Counted from the first letter of the stretch, positions 1 to 5,665 are shown. The stretch is 5,784 bases of DNA from Collinsella aerofaciens (GCA_905213325.1 CAJMHW010000060.1:1-5784), one strand, 5' to 3'. The notes: generated by a model from the letters alone, not told the origin. A program made the numbers and translations.

Positions 1-55
1 AACCCGCGACCCCAACCTTGGCAAGGTTGTGCTCTACCAACTGAGCCATGTCCGC
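1..55 (-). tRNA. tRNA-Gly (GCC), partial, cut by the window edge
   Basis: The first 55 nt of a glycine tRNA, read on the minus strand from position 55. They are identical to the first 55 nt of the complete copy at 2109-2184. The 5' acceptor strand (GCGGACA), the D-arm (GCTC..GAGC), the anticodon stem CAACC/GGTTG and the loop TTGCCAA are all visible. The anticodon GCC is at 20-22. The 3' half of the T-arm, the 3' acceptor strand and any CCA lie outside the window. It reads codons GGC and GGU. Its own promoter lies just upstream at 68-96, so it is probably a separately transcribed gene copy. Confidence 0.95.
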
Positions 56-67
56 CTGCGAGGATTT

Positions 68-115
68 AATATACGGGATGATCCACCCAAATGCAAGAAC
101 TTTTTTTAAAAAGTT
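68..115 (-). promoter_or_regulatory. Promoter of the first tRNA-Gly with an upstream A/T palindrome
   Basis: On the minus strand the -35 is TTGCAT (91-96), followed by a 17-nt spacer and a -10 of TATATT (68-73). The -10 ends 13 nt from the tRNA 5' end, so the primary transcript should have a leader of only about 6 nt. Immediately upstream of the -35 is an 18-bp perfect palindrome at 98-115 (AACTTTTT-TT-AAAAAGTT). Its position and composition resemble an UP element. The same arrangement precedes the other two tRNA genes in the window. Confidence 0.75.
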
Positions 116-124
116 TTGCGACGC

Positions 125-142
125 CCTCGCGAACCTCGCGAA
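125..142. repeat. Tandem 9-bp repeat (CCTCGCGAA x2), possible weak hairpin
   Basis: Two adjacent perfect copies of CCTCGCGAA (125-133 and 134-142) lie between the glucosidase stop codon and the tRNA-Gly promoter. Each contains the palindrome TCGCGA. Glucosidase RNA could therefore fold into a short stem (TCGCGA paired with TCGCGA, 3-nt loop), followed about 17 nt later by a T-run that belongs to the promoter palindrome. This could act as a poor transcription terminator for the glucosidase, but the gap before the T-run is too long for a classic one. I see no other feature between 116 and 196. Confidence 0.4.
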
Positions 143-196
143 GACATCAGCCACCACGGAAGGCGCAGGCAAACGCAAACTCGCCGCAAGAGGCCA

Positions 197-1930
197 CTAC
201 ATCTCGCCGAGCATGATCCAGGCAGAGCTGTCCTGCGCGAGCCTGCCGTCTGCAAGCGGTGATGAGGTGAGCAGGACCCTGCCCGCCGGCAGCTCCACAG
301 GTGCTGCACCGAAGTTCGTCACACACGCCCAGCCGTTATCGCGGCGATAGGCGATGACGCCGCCCTCAGCGCCCTCGGCACCATCCGCAAGACCGGTGCG
401 CCCGTCAAGATCGAGCCACGCAAGATCGTTGGCGCACCCGCGCAGCTTGCGCCGCAGCCAGAGGGCGTCACGATAGAGCGCAAGCATCGATGTCGGGTCC
501 GCTTCTTCCTTATCGGCAGCATAATCGGAAAACCATGCAGGCTGCGGCAGATGAGGCGCTGCATCGGCGTCTGCCGGCGAAAACCCAAACGATCCGCCAT
601 GCGCGGGATCGTCCGCTGCCACCCACGGCAGGGGCACACGACAGCCGTCGCGCCCCTTCTCACGCTTCGGTCCGTGCGTATTGGTCGCAGTAGGGTCTTC
701 GAGTGCAGCCCACGGGATATCAGCCACCTCAAAAAGGCCGAGCTCCTCACCCTGATACACGTATGCCGAGCCCGGAAGCGCCAGCTCAAGCAAAAGGGCC
801 GCCCGCGCGCGGCGCTCGCCGAGTTCACGGTCCTCGTCATAAGACGACCCGTCGCGCAAGAGCCAGTCGAGCGCAATCTGGTGGTAGCGCGTCGCCTTGA
901 TTTGCGGCAGGGCATAGCGTGTCGCCACGCGCGGCACGTCGTGGTTGGAGAGTACCCAGGTCGAGGCGGAATCGGATTCGACGGCTGCCTTCAAGCCCTT
1001 CTCGATTGCAGTGTGCATGTCATCATAGGTCCAAGTGGCCTTGGCAAACTCAAAGTTGAATGTCTGGCCAAGCTCGCTGGGACGCGCGTAGAGATACTGG
1101 CGCTCGGGCAGTACCCACGCCTCGGCAACGGCACTGCGCGGCGGATTATAGCGGTCGAACACGCGGCGCCACTCGCGATAGATCTCGTGGACCTCATTGC
1201 GGTCCCACAGCGGATGGGTGCCGTCGTCAACCATGTCATCGCCCTCGGCGAGATGCCACCGGTCGAGGTCATCGCGGTCGAGATCCTTGGCGAGACCCTG
1301 CGCCACATCAATGCGAAAGCCGTCGACGCCTCGATCGCTCCAAAACGCCAGGACGTCGCAAAAGAGCGCGTGAACCTCAGGGCATGACCAGTCAAAGTCC
1401 GGCTGCTCGGGCGTAAACATGTGCAGATACCACTGACCGTCCGCAACACGCGTCCATGCGGGGCCGCCAAAGTTGGCATTCCAATTGGTGGGAGGCAGCT
1501 CGCCATGCTCGCCGCGACCATCGCGGAAGATATAACGGGCGCGTTCGGGCGATCCGGGGCCGGCGGCAAGAGCGGCTTTGAACCAGGGGTGCTGGTTGGA
1601 TGAATGGTTGGGCACGATGTCGACGATGACCTTGATGCCGCGCGCGTGAGCCGCAGCGATCATGTCATCGAAGTCGTCAAGCGAGCCGAGACGTGGGTCG
1701 ACATCGCAGTAGTCCGCCACATCATAGCCGCCATCGACAAGAGGCGAAGGGTAAAACGGGCTCAGCCAGATGGCCTCGATACCCAGTCGCTCAAGATAGT
1801 CCATCTGCTGGGTAATGCCCGCGATATCGCCCAGACCCGAACCAGTCGAATCCTTAAACGAGCGCGGGTAGATCTGATAGATCGCGGCATCGGACATCCA
1901 CGAGCGCGAAGAAGACTTTTCTGTAGCCAT
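197..1930 (-). CDS. Alpha-glucosidase, GH13 family (AglA / oligo-1,6-glucosidase type)
   Basis: A 577-residue cytosolic glycoside hydrolase that releases glucose from the non-reducing end of short alpha-glucosides (maltose, isomaltose or similar). No signal peptide is seen. The four GH13 regions are intact: DIVPNHS (about 104-110), GFRIDVA with nucleophile Asp208, AVAEAW with acid/base Glu270, and LSNHDVPR with transition-state Asp331. The N-terminal AIYQIYPRSF, QPDFDW (about 176-181) and YQGEELGL (about 392-399) are also typical. The segment WDRNEVHEIYREWRRVFDRY before the acid/base is characteristic of actinobacterial AglA enzymes. A C-terminal beta domain follows, and the length is normal for the family. 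The start is ATG at 1930, because AAGGGAGA (1939-1946) sits about 9 nt upstream and family homology begins soon after. The frame stays open 30 codons further upstream, but those codons cover the probable promoter. The exact linkage preference cannot be read with certainty. It stands alone between two tRNA-Gly genes. Confidence 0.95.
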   Translation of the reverse strand: MATEKSSSRSWMSDAAIYQIYPRSFKDSTGSGLGDIAGITQQMDYLERLGIEAIWLSPFYPSPLVDGGYDVADYCDVDPRLGSLDDFDDMIAAAHARGIKVIVDIVPNHSSNQHPWFKAALAAGPGSPERARYIFRDGRGEHGELPPTNWNANFGGPAWTRVADGQWYLHMFTPEQPDFDWSCPEVHALFCDVLAFWSDRGVDGFRIDVAQGLAKDLDRDDLDRWHLAEGDDMVDDGTHPLWDRNEVHEIYREWRRVFDRYNPPRSAVAEAWVLPERQYLYARPSELGQTFNFEFAKATWTYDDMHTAIEKGLKAAVESDSASTWVLSNHDVPRVATRYALPQIKATRYHQIALDWLLRDGSSYDEDRELGERRARAALLLELALPGSAYVYQGEELGLFEVADIPWAALEDPTATNTHGPKREKGRDGCRVPLPWVAADDPAHGGSFGFSPADADAAPHLPQPAWFSDYAADKEEADPTSMLALYRDALWLRRKLRGCANDLAWLDLDGRTGLADGAEGAEGGVIAYRRDNGWACVTNFGAAPVELPAGRVLLTSSPLADGRLAQDSSAWIMLGEM

Positions 1931-1931
1931 G

Positions 1932-1984
1932 GGGCGTATCTCCCTTGCAACGAGGTTATGCGAGATGCCCACGATGATACGCCC
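1932..1984 (-). promoter_or_regulatory. 9-bp perfect inverted repeat flanking the glucosidase ribosome-binding site
   Basis: GGGCGTATC (1932-1940) and its exact reverse complement GATACGCCC (1976-1984) are separated by 35 nt. The downstream arm lies between the Shine-Dalgarno and the ATG at 1930. The upstream arm overlaps a possible -10 hexamer (1974-1979). If the RNA starts further upstream, the arms could pair and put the Shine-Dalgarno at the base of a stem-loop. If transcription starts between them, they would be DNA half-sites suited to a repressor. The repeat is plainly visible; its function is inferred. Confidence 0.5.
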
Positions 1985-2004
1985 AAAGCGGACATTCGCG
2001 ACAA
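1974..2004 (-). promoter_or_regulatory. Possible, weak promoter of the glucosidase gene
   Basis: On the minus strand TTGTCG (1999-2004) is followed 19 nt later by TATCAT (1974-1979). The -10 is fair, the -35 is poor and the spacing is long, so the promoter may need an activator or may be misplaced. It would give a leader of about 37 nt carrying the ribosome-binding site. The tRNA-Gly terminator at 2071-2100 separates this region from the tRNA transcript, so a dedicated promoter somewhere in 1931-2070 is expected. Confidence 0.25.
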
Positions 2005-2040
2005 ACAACGCCACAGCCACGCCCCAAAACGATCGCTCCC

Positions 2041-2138
2041 TCGCGGGTTCGAGCCCAGGCGACGGGTACGAAAAAGCCCGGCTACCGTAGTAGTCGGGCT
2101 GTTACGTTTGGAGCGGACAACGGGGCTCGAACCCGCGA
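2041..2138. repeat. 16-bp inverted copy of the tRNA-Gly T-arm around its terminator
   Basis: Positions 2041-2056 (TCGCGGGTTCGAGCCC on the plus strand) are the exact reverse complement of 2123-2138, the T-arm of tRNA-Gly. The tRNA 3' end and its terminator lie between the arms. The copy is not part of a second foldable tRNA on the plus strand: the following bases do not pair as a T-stem and there is no anticodon arm upstream. It is most simply a relic of a rearrangement at this tRNA locus. Part of the match reflects the quasi-palindromic nature of T-arms. Confidence 0.6.
2071..2100 (-). terminator. Intrinsic terminator after tRNA-Gly
   Basis: Read on the minus strand, AGCCCG pairs with CGGGCT. 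After one A-C mismatch, CTAC pairs with GTAG around a UACG tetraloop of the stable UNCG class. The stem is followed directly by a run of five T (2071-2075). It begins 8 nt after the encoded CCA end of the tRNA, so it should end the tRNA-Gly transcript and insulate the glucosidase gene. Confidence 0.88.
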
Positions 2139-2184
2139 CCCCAACCTTGGCAAGGTTGTGCTCTACCAACTGAGCCATGTCCGC
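2109..2184 (-). tRNA. tRNA-Gly (GCC)
   Basis: A complete 76-nt glycine tRNA including an encoded CCA (2109-2111). Acceptor GCGGACA pairs with TGTCCGC, D-arm GCTC with GAGC, anticodon stem CAACC with GGTTG around loop TTGCCAA (anticodon GCC at 2149-2151), and T-arm GCGGG with CCCGT around TTCGAGC. The discriminator base is T. It duplicates the partial copy at 1-55, which lies 2129 bp away in the same orientation. It has its own promoter and terminator and so appears to be a single-gene transcription unit. Confidence 0.98.
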
Positions 2185-2196
2185 TTGCGGGTTATT

Positions 2197-2242
2197 AATT
2201 TACGCGAGTTGTCCAAAAGACGCAAGTACTTTTTTCAAAAAA
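2197..2242 (-). promoter_or_regulatory. Promoter of the second tRNA-Gly with an upstream A/T palindrome
   Basis: Minus-strand -35 TTGCGT (2220-2225), 17-nt spacer, -10 TAAATT (2197-2202). The -10 is exactly as far from the tRNA 5' end as in the first copy. A T6-C-A6 palindrome (2230-2242, plus strand) lies just upstream of the -35. The -10 hexamer is weaker than in the first copy (TATATT), so the two identical tRNAs may be expressed at different levels. Confidence 0.7.
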
Positions 2243-2264
2243 CTTGTCTGCCGCATGTTCTTAG

Positions 2265-2291
2265 TAGCCAAACGCGCTAAGCGATTGGCTA
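2265..2291 (-). other. Hairpin over the stop codon of the STAS-kinase gene
   Basis: TAGCCAA (2265-2271) pairs with TTGGCTA (2285-2291), and an inner CGC/GCG stem has a 3-nt loop. The outer arm includes the TAG stop codon at 2289-2291. No T-run follows at once; the nearest is the promoter palindrome about 23 nt further on. It could be a 3' stabilising hairpin or a weak terminator that borrows that T-run. The region 2185-2264 otherwise contains only the tRNA-Gly promoter. Confidence 0.4.
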
Positions 2292-3035
2292 GGCACACGA
2301 TTCCAGCGCTCCGCTAAACAGCTTCACCATCTGCACGCGCGTGCCGGCGCCGTCCGTACGACGAGCAACCTCCACGTTATCGACGAGCATACGCATAAGC
2401 TTGATACCACGGCCACGTTCCTCAGATGCAACCGGCTCGCTCGTTTCATCGATAGAATAGCCGGCACCTCGATCAAGCACCTCAACCACAACGCGATCGC
2501 CATAGGCTTGAACCGTCAGGACGCACCCGATACCGCCCGCATGGTCATAGGCATTACCCAGCGCCTCCCCCGACGCCAATGCGACATCGTAGCGCTCGTC
2601 ACGGCGCAACGGAAGCGATTCAAGGAGTTCGGCGATGCGATGTCGGTAGTATGGAAGATTCTCGATACCCTGACGGACCTCGACGCTCTTACTCCAGCGA
2701 GGCAGCTCCCCCACCGGAATAGCGGGAATAGACTCCCGTGCCGGCCCCGCGACATGAAGGATATCGACAAGACGAGCAATCTCCAAAAAGCGAACAACTT
2801 CACCTGATGCATTGACGAGCGAAAGCAAGCCTTCTCGCCTCATGAGCTCACGAGCGCGCGTAAGCAGGAATGCCAAGCCCGTCGAATCGATAAAGCTGAC
2901 AGCCTGACAGTTGATGACGACACGACGCACGCCGCGGCCAATCAAAGCATCCAACCGCCGACGCAGCGCAGGCACCGTGGCGATGTCGATATCGCCTGGT
3001 GGCGTCAAAACCGCTATGTCATTCCACTCATTCAT
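2289..3035 (-). CDS. STAS anti-anti-sigma domain fused to an RsbW/SpoIIAB-type serine kinase (anti-sigma factor)
   Basis: A 248-residue cytosolic regulator with two domains. Residues about 1-100 form a STAS domain of the SpoIIAA/RsbV type: LTPPGDIDIATVPAL opens it, and FIDSTGLAFL carries the expected phosphorylatable Ser51. Residues about 115-240 form a GHKL (HATPase_c_2) domain of the SpoIIAB/RsbW type. Its N-box is EALGNAYDHA (Glu157, Asn161), its G1 box LDRGAGY (Asp188), its G2 box ERGRGIKL, and GAGT closes it. In known systems these domains are separate proteins: the kinase phosphorylates the STAS serine and otherwise holds a sigma factor inactive. All ATP-binding motifs look intact. Start chosen at ATG 3035; an in-frame TTG at 3053 would add six residues that are not conserved. 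The Shine-Dalgarno is weak (GGGG, 12 nt away). The gene lies 78 nt after the phosphatase gene with no convincing terminator or promoter between, so co-transcription is likely. The downstream target is unknown. Confidence 0.9.
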   Translation of the reverse strand: MNEWNDIAVLTPPGDIDIATVPALRRRLDALIGRGVRRVVINCQAVSFIDSTGLAFLLTRARELMRREGLLSLVNASGEVVRFLEIARLVDILHVAGPARESIPAIPVGELPRWSKSVEVRQGIENLPYYRHRIAELLESLPLRRDERYDVALASGEALGNAYDHAGGIGCVLTVQAYGDRVVVEVLDRGAGYSIDETSEPVASEERGRGIKLMRMLVDNVEVARRTDGAGTRVQMVKLFSGALESCA

Positions 3036-3113
3036 ACGACCATGGTTCCCCAAAAAAGCCCACTCGATGCATTCGTTTCCCCAACCGTACGGATTCAGCC
3101 CGCCCAGCGTCGT

Positions 3114-5459
3114 CTATGAACGACCCCGTAAAAACTCAAGGGACACCAATGCAATGTCATCGTCCAGCGCCGATTCGGTAAATCGGTCAAGCTCGCCCAA
3201 GACCTTGCCGCAAATGCCCGACACGCCCTCCCCCGAAACAGAAAGCAGAAGGTCGCGCAAGCGCTGCTCGCCAAAGAACGCTCCGGTACGGTCGCGGGCC
3301 TCAATCGTTCCATCCGTATACATGAAGAGCATGTCGCCAGGAGCGAACGTAAACACGCCTGTCTCGTACACCATGCTCTCAAAGGCACCGATTACGCCCG
3401 ATTGGCATCCAAGCAGCTCGACCTCTCCCCCACGAGTCTCGCCGCCACCCAGCGGCATCGACTCTGGCCTGATGACCATGGTCGGAGGATGGCCCGCCGA
3501 ACAATACGTTGCGCGTCCGGCTTTAAGGTCAATCTTGGCGATAAAGGCTGTCACGAACGTCTCGACCCTCGAAAAGCCCATGAGCATGCTATTGAGCGAG
3601 CGTGCCATGCGGGCCGGTCCAGCGCCCTCCCAGGCATATGCCGTCAGGGCCGTCTTGACGAGCGCGGACATCGATGCGGCCTCAATGCCTTTGCCAGACA
3701 CATCACCCAGAATCATGACGGCGCAATCGTCGGGAAGACGGATGAGCGTATAGAAATCGCCGCCGACCAACGCCGAGTTCGTGGCCGACAGGTACACCGA
3801 ATCGGTTGCGATACCCGGAACATCCCCTAGGGAATTTCTCATGCCGATCTGGAGCGTCTGAGCGATATGGCGCTCCTCGCGCTTTTGAGATTCGCCTTCG
3901 TAGATCAGTTCAAAGTCATGCGCCAAGTGCACCAAGTAGTCATATTCAAGGTCATCAATCGGCTCTTGGCTACCATCACGAAGCAGCAGCGCGCGCGTTG
4001 TCGGTCTCTTCGCAACAGAAGCAGGGACAATCGCGTCGTTACTGTGCTTGCCATCACCCTCAGAGCGCGGGCGCCCCGCCTCGATGCCGGAGTCGACGTA
4101 GAGACCTTGACAAGGCAGACCGTGTGCCCTAAGCCAGCCTCCCATAGGCATCGATTCGTCAACGCGAGTTATACGGACGTGTTTAAGGTCCTCGGCACTC
4201 GTGCCGCCCAAAACAGACGCCTCAAAGCCATCAGGGCCAGCCCCCAGACGTGCCGCTGGCGTTGTCGTGGAAAAGAAAAGCTTCTCGGGATCGTCCGGCA
4301 AAACAACGCGACTGCCGCCTTCAAAATCTATGACGTAGGAGTCCAGACTGGCGTCATACTCAACAGGGCAAAAATGGCAGTTGAGCATATTGCAGATCTC
4401 GGACGATACCGCCTGAGTAGCCGCGGCGGAATCGTCTAGAAAGGTAAATAACTCATCACGTAAGACATTGAGCGAGCGGCCAAGCTCGGCCGTACGACGA
4501 GAGCGAAGGCTCGATGCCATGCCGACCAGCTGGATAGACAGGTAATCGCAAATGACCTCGAGTACATTAACGTCATAGGCGAGCGGTGCCTGGGGGCGTT
4601 TCCAACCAACTTCAAGCACGCCAAGGATCTGCGTACCGTAAAAAACGGGAAGACAAATCTCGCTGCGGTACGGAGGCATATCCTGCACGCGCAACAGGTG
4701 CTTAGAACGATTGTCCAAGTCCATGAACATACCGGAGGCGGCCCTATCGCCCTCAAGGTCCTGTTGAATCGACAAGCGACAGGCACGCGACTCGCGAAGA
4801 ACATACGTCGGAATGCCAGCGCCATACGGCAAAAACTCAGGCAGGTAGCTGTCATACAGCTCCTTGGAAACACCGCGTAGCTTAAAACCGCCGCTCTCAG
4901 AAAAATAGATAGCGGCACCCGAAGCATCGAGCGTTCCTACAAGCTGGTTCAAAACAGTATCAAGCAGGCTGGGTAACTCATCGGAGCCCACAGTGCTCAT
5001 AATGACCGAGAGCGTGCCAGAGAGACGCTTGTTCGCCACTCTAAGCTCCGATAACGCACGCTTAAGTTGACGGTCGTGAGAATACTGTTCCTCGATACTG
5101 TGAAGCGCCACTAGGACACGTGGTGCGCGGCGCCCAAAGATGCGTGGAGGCGTTACGGAGCCCGCACGAACCAAGACGGGGATAAAAGAGCCGTCACTCA
5201 GCTTGAGCATCAGTTCGTTCTCGGAGCCATCAGTTTCAAATGGCAGACGATGTTCCGTCGCACGTTCAAAAGCGGACGAGTACAGGACGTCTTTAACATC
5301 TCCACCGATGACGTCGGCACGTTCCTCGCACATCAAGCCAAGTAAGCGATTATTCACATGCAGAATGGTTCCGTCGAGCTCGCAAATGATGACAGCATCG
5401 CTCGTGATCTCGACCAGTTGGGCAACATCTGCCCACTCGTTGCGTTCAAGCGTTTCCAT
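3114..5459 (-). CDS. PAS-GAF-PP2C (SpoIIE/RsbU-type) serine phosphatase, sensory
   Basis: A 781-residue soluble protein with no membrane segments. An N-terminal PAS domain (about 9-120; SDAVIICELDGTILHVNN) leads into a short helical linker (about 120-150). A GAF domain follows (about 155-310), then a second, divergent GAF-like region (about 340-520) ending in the helix that usually precedes the phosphatase. The PP2C/SpoIIE domain fills about 545-777, with metal-binding aspartates in VGGDFY (Asp568), GDVSGKG (Asp586), YTDGTIEARD (Asp716) and ALDDDIAL (767-768), plus SAGHPPTM. By analogy with RsbU and RsbP it dephosphorylates a STAS protein in response to a sensed signal, here most likely the STAS domain encoded next. 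The start is ATG 5459, with GAGGT five nt upstream; the in-frame GTG at 5471 lies inside that ribosome-binding site. A C-x4-C-x2-C cluster (356, 361, 364) is unusual. The ligands of the sensory domains cannot be read from sequence. The start codon is only 26 nt beyond the tRNA-Leu terminator. Confidence 0.93.
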   Translation of the reverse strand: METLERNEWADVAQLVEITSDAVIICELDGTILHVNNRLLGLMCEERADVIGGDVKDVLYSSAFERATEHRLPFETDGSENELMLKLSDGSFIPVLVRAGSVTPPRIFGRRAPRVLVALHSIEEQYSHDRQLKRALSELRVANKRLSGTLSVIMSTVGSDELPSLLDTVLNQLVGTLDASGAAIYFSESGGFKLRGVSKELYDSYLPEFLPYGAGIPTYVLRESRACRLSIQQDLEGDRAASGMFMDLDNRSKHLLRVQDMPPYRSEICLPVFYGTQILGVLEVGWKRPQAPLAYDVNVLEVICDYLSIQLVGMASSLRSRRTAELGRSLNVLRDELFTFLDDSAAATQAVSSEICNMLNCHFCPVEYDASLDSYVIDFEGGSRVVLPDDPEKLFFSTTTPAARLGAGPDGFEASVLGGTSAEDLKHVRITRVDESMPMGGWLRAHGLPCQGLYVDSGIEAGRPRSEGDGKHSNDAIVPASVAKRPTTRALLLRDGSQEPIDDLEYDYLVHLAHDFELIYEGESQKREERHIAQTLQIGMRNSLGDVPGIATDSVYLSATNSALVGGDFYTLIRLPDDCAVMILGDVSGKGIEAASMSALVKTALTAYAWEGAGPARMARSLNSMLMGFSRVETFVTAFIAKIDLKAGRATYCSAGHPPTMVIRPESMPLGGGETRGGEVELLGCQSGVIGAFESMVYETGVFTFAPGDMLFMYTDGTIEARDRTGAFFGEQRLRDLLLSVSGEGVSGICGKVLGELDRFTESALDDDIALVSLEFLRGRS

Positions 5460-5484
5460 CGTGGACCTCACCGTCTATCGGTAA

Positions 5485-5507
5485 CAAAAAAGCCTCCGAA
5501 GAGGCTT
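5485..5507 (-). terminator. Intrinsic terminator after tRNA-Leu
   Basis: On the minus strand AAGCCTC pairs perfectly with GAGGCTT around a C(UUCG)G tetraloop, followed by a run of T (5486-5491). It starts 12 nt after the tRNA-Leu CCA end. It lies directly upstream of the phosphatase gene, so that gene is expressed either by partial readthrough or from a promoter I cannot identify. Confidence 0.92.
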
Positions 5508-5518
5508 CTCAAATGCGA

Positions 5519-5608
5519 TGGTGTCGGAGGCGGGACTTGAACCCGCATGACCAAAAAGCGGTCACTAGCACCTCAAGCTAGCGCGTCTGCCAATTCCGCC
5601 ACTCCGAC
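5519..5608 (-). tRNA. tRNA-Leu (GAG)
   Basis: A 90-nt class II tRNA with encoded CCA (5519-5521). Acceptor GTCGGAG pairs with CTCCGAC, and the discriminator is A. Anticodon stem CTAGC pairs with GCTAG around TTGAGGT, giving anticodon GAG (5572-5574), which reads CUC and CUU. The long variable arm TGACC/GGTCA and the T-arm GCGGG-TTCAAGT-CCCGC confirm the leucine class. It is followed by a strong terminator. Confidence 0.98.
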
Positions 5609-5627
5609 ATGCTATGTTGTTGATTCA

Positions 5628-5648
5628 CGGTTCGTTTTGTTGGAACCG
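5628..5648 (-). other. Hairpin in the tRNA-Leu 5' leader
   Basis: CGGTTC (5628-5633) pairs perfectly with GAACCG (5643-5648) around a 9-nt loop. It lies between the predicted transcription start (about 5660) and the tRNA 5' end at 5608, so it would be in the leader removed by RNase P. The tRNA-Gly genes have only about 6-nt leaders and no such structure. Confidence 0.4.
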
Positions 5649-5665
5649 CGCGTTCAACGAGGAAG

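Noticed and set aside
551..1387. 278-codon plus-strand open frame opposite the glucosidase
   Set aside because: Antisense shadow of the GH13 catalytic domain; no recognisable protein motifs.
1931..2020. 30-codon N-terminal extension of the glucosidase (MAVALFVANV...)
   Set aside because: No ribosome-binding site at the upstream ATG, no family homology, and it would cover the likely promoter and inverted repeat. The ATG at 1930 has a good Shine-Dalgarno.
1762..2178. Minus-strand open frame beginning MAQLVEHNLAKVGVAGSSPVV
   Set aside because: This is the translated tRNA-Gly gene running on antisense-frame through the glucosidase; a well-known artefact of tRNA sequence.
1..2184. Integrative element bounded by tRNA attachment sites
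   Set aside because: The repeat covers the tRNA 5' part and shares promoter architecture. There is no integrase, and the only gene inside is metabolic. Gene duplication or insertion between tandem tRNAs fits better, though the 3' end of the first copy is not visible.
3045..3113. Terminator between the phosphatase and STAS-kinase genes (T-run at 3051-3057 on the minus strand)
   Set aside because: No stem of useful length precedes the T-run, so the genes are more likely co-transcribed.
2911..3753. 280-codon plus-strand open frame opposite the regulators
   Set aside because: It lies antisense across two genes with clear domain motifs, is rich in Ser, Pro and Arg, and shows no family features; an effect of GC-biased codons.
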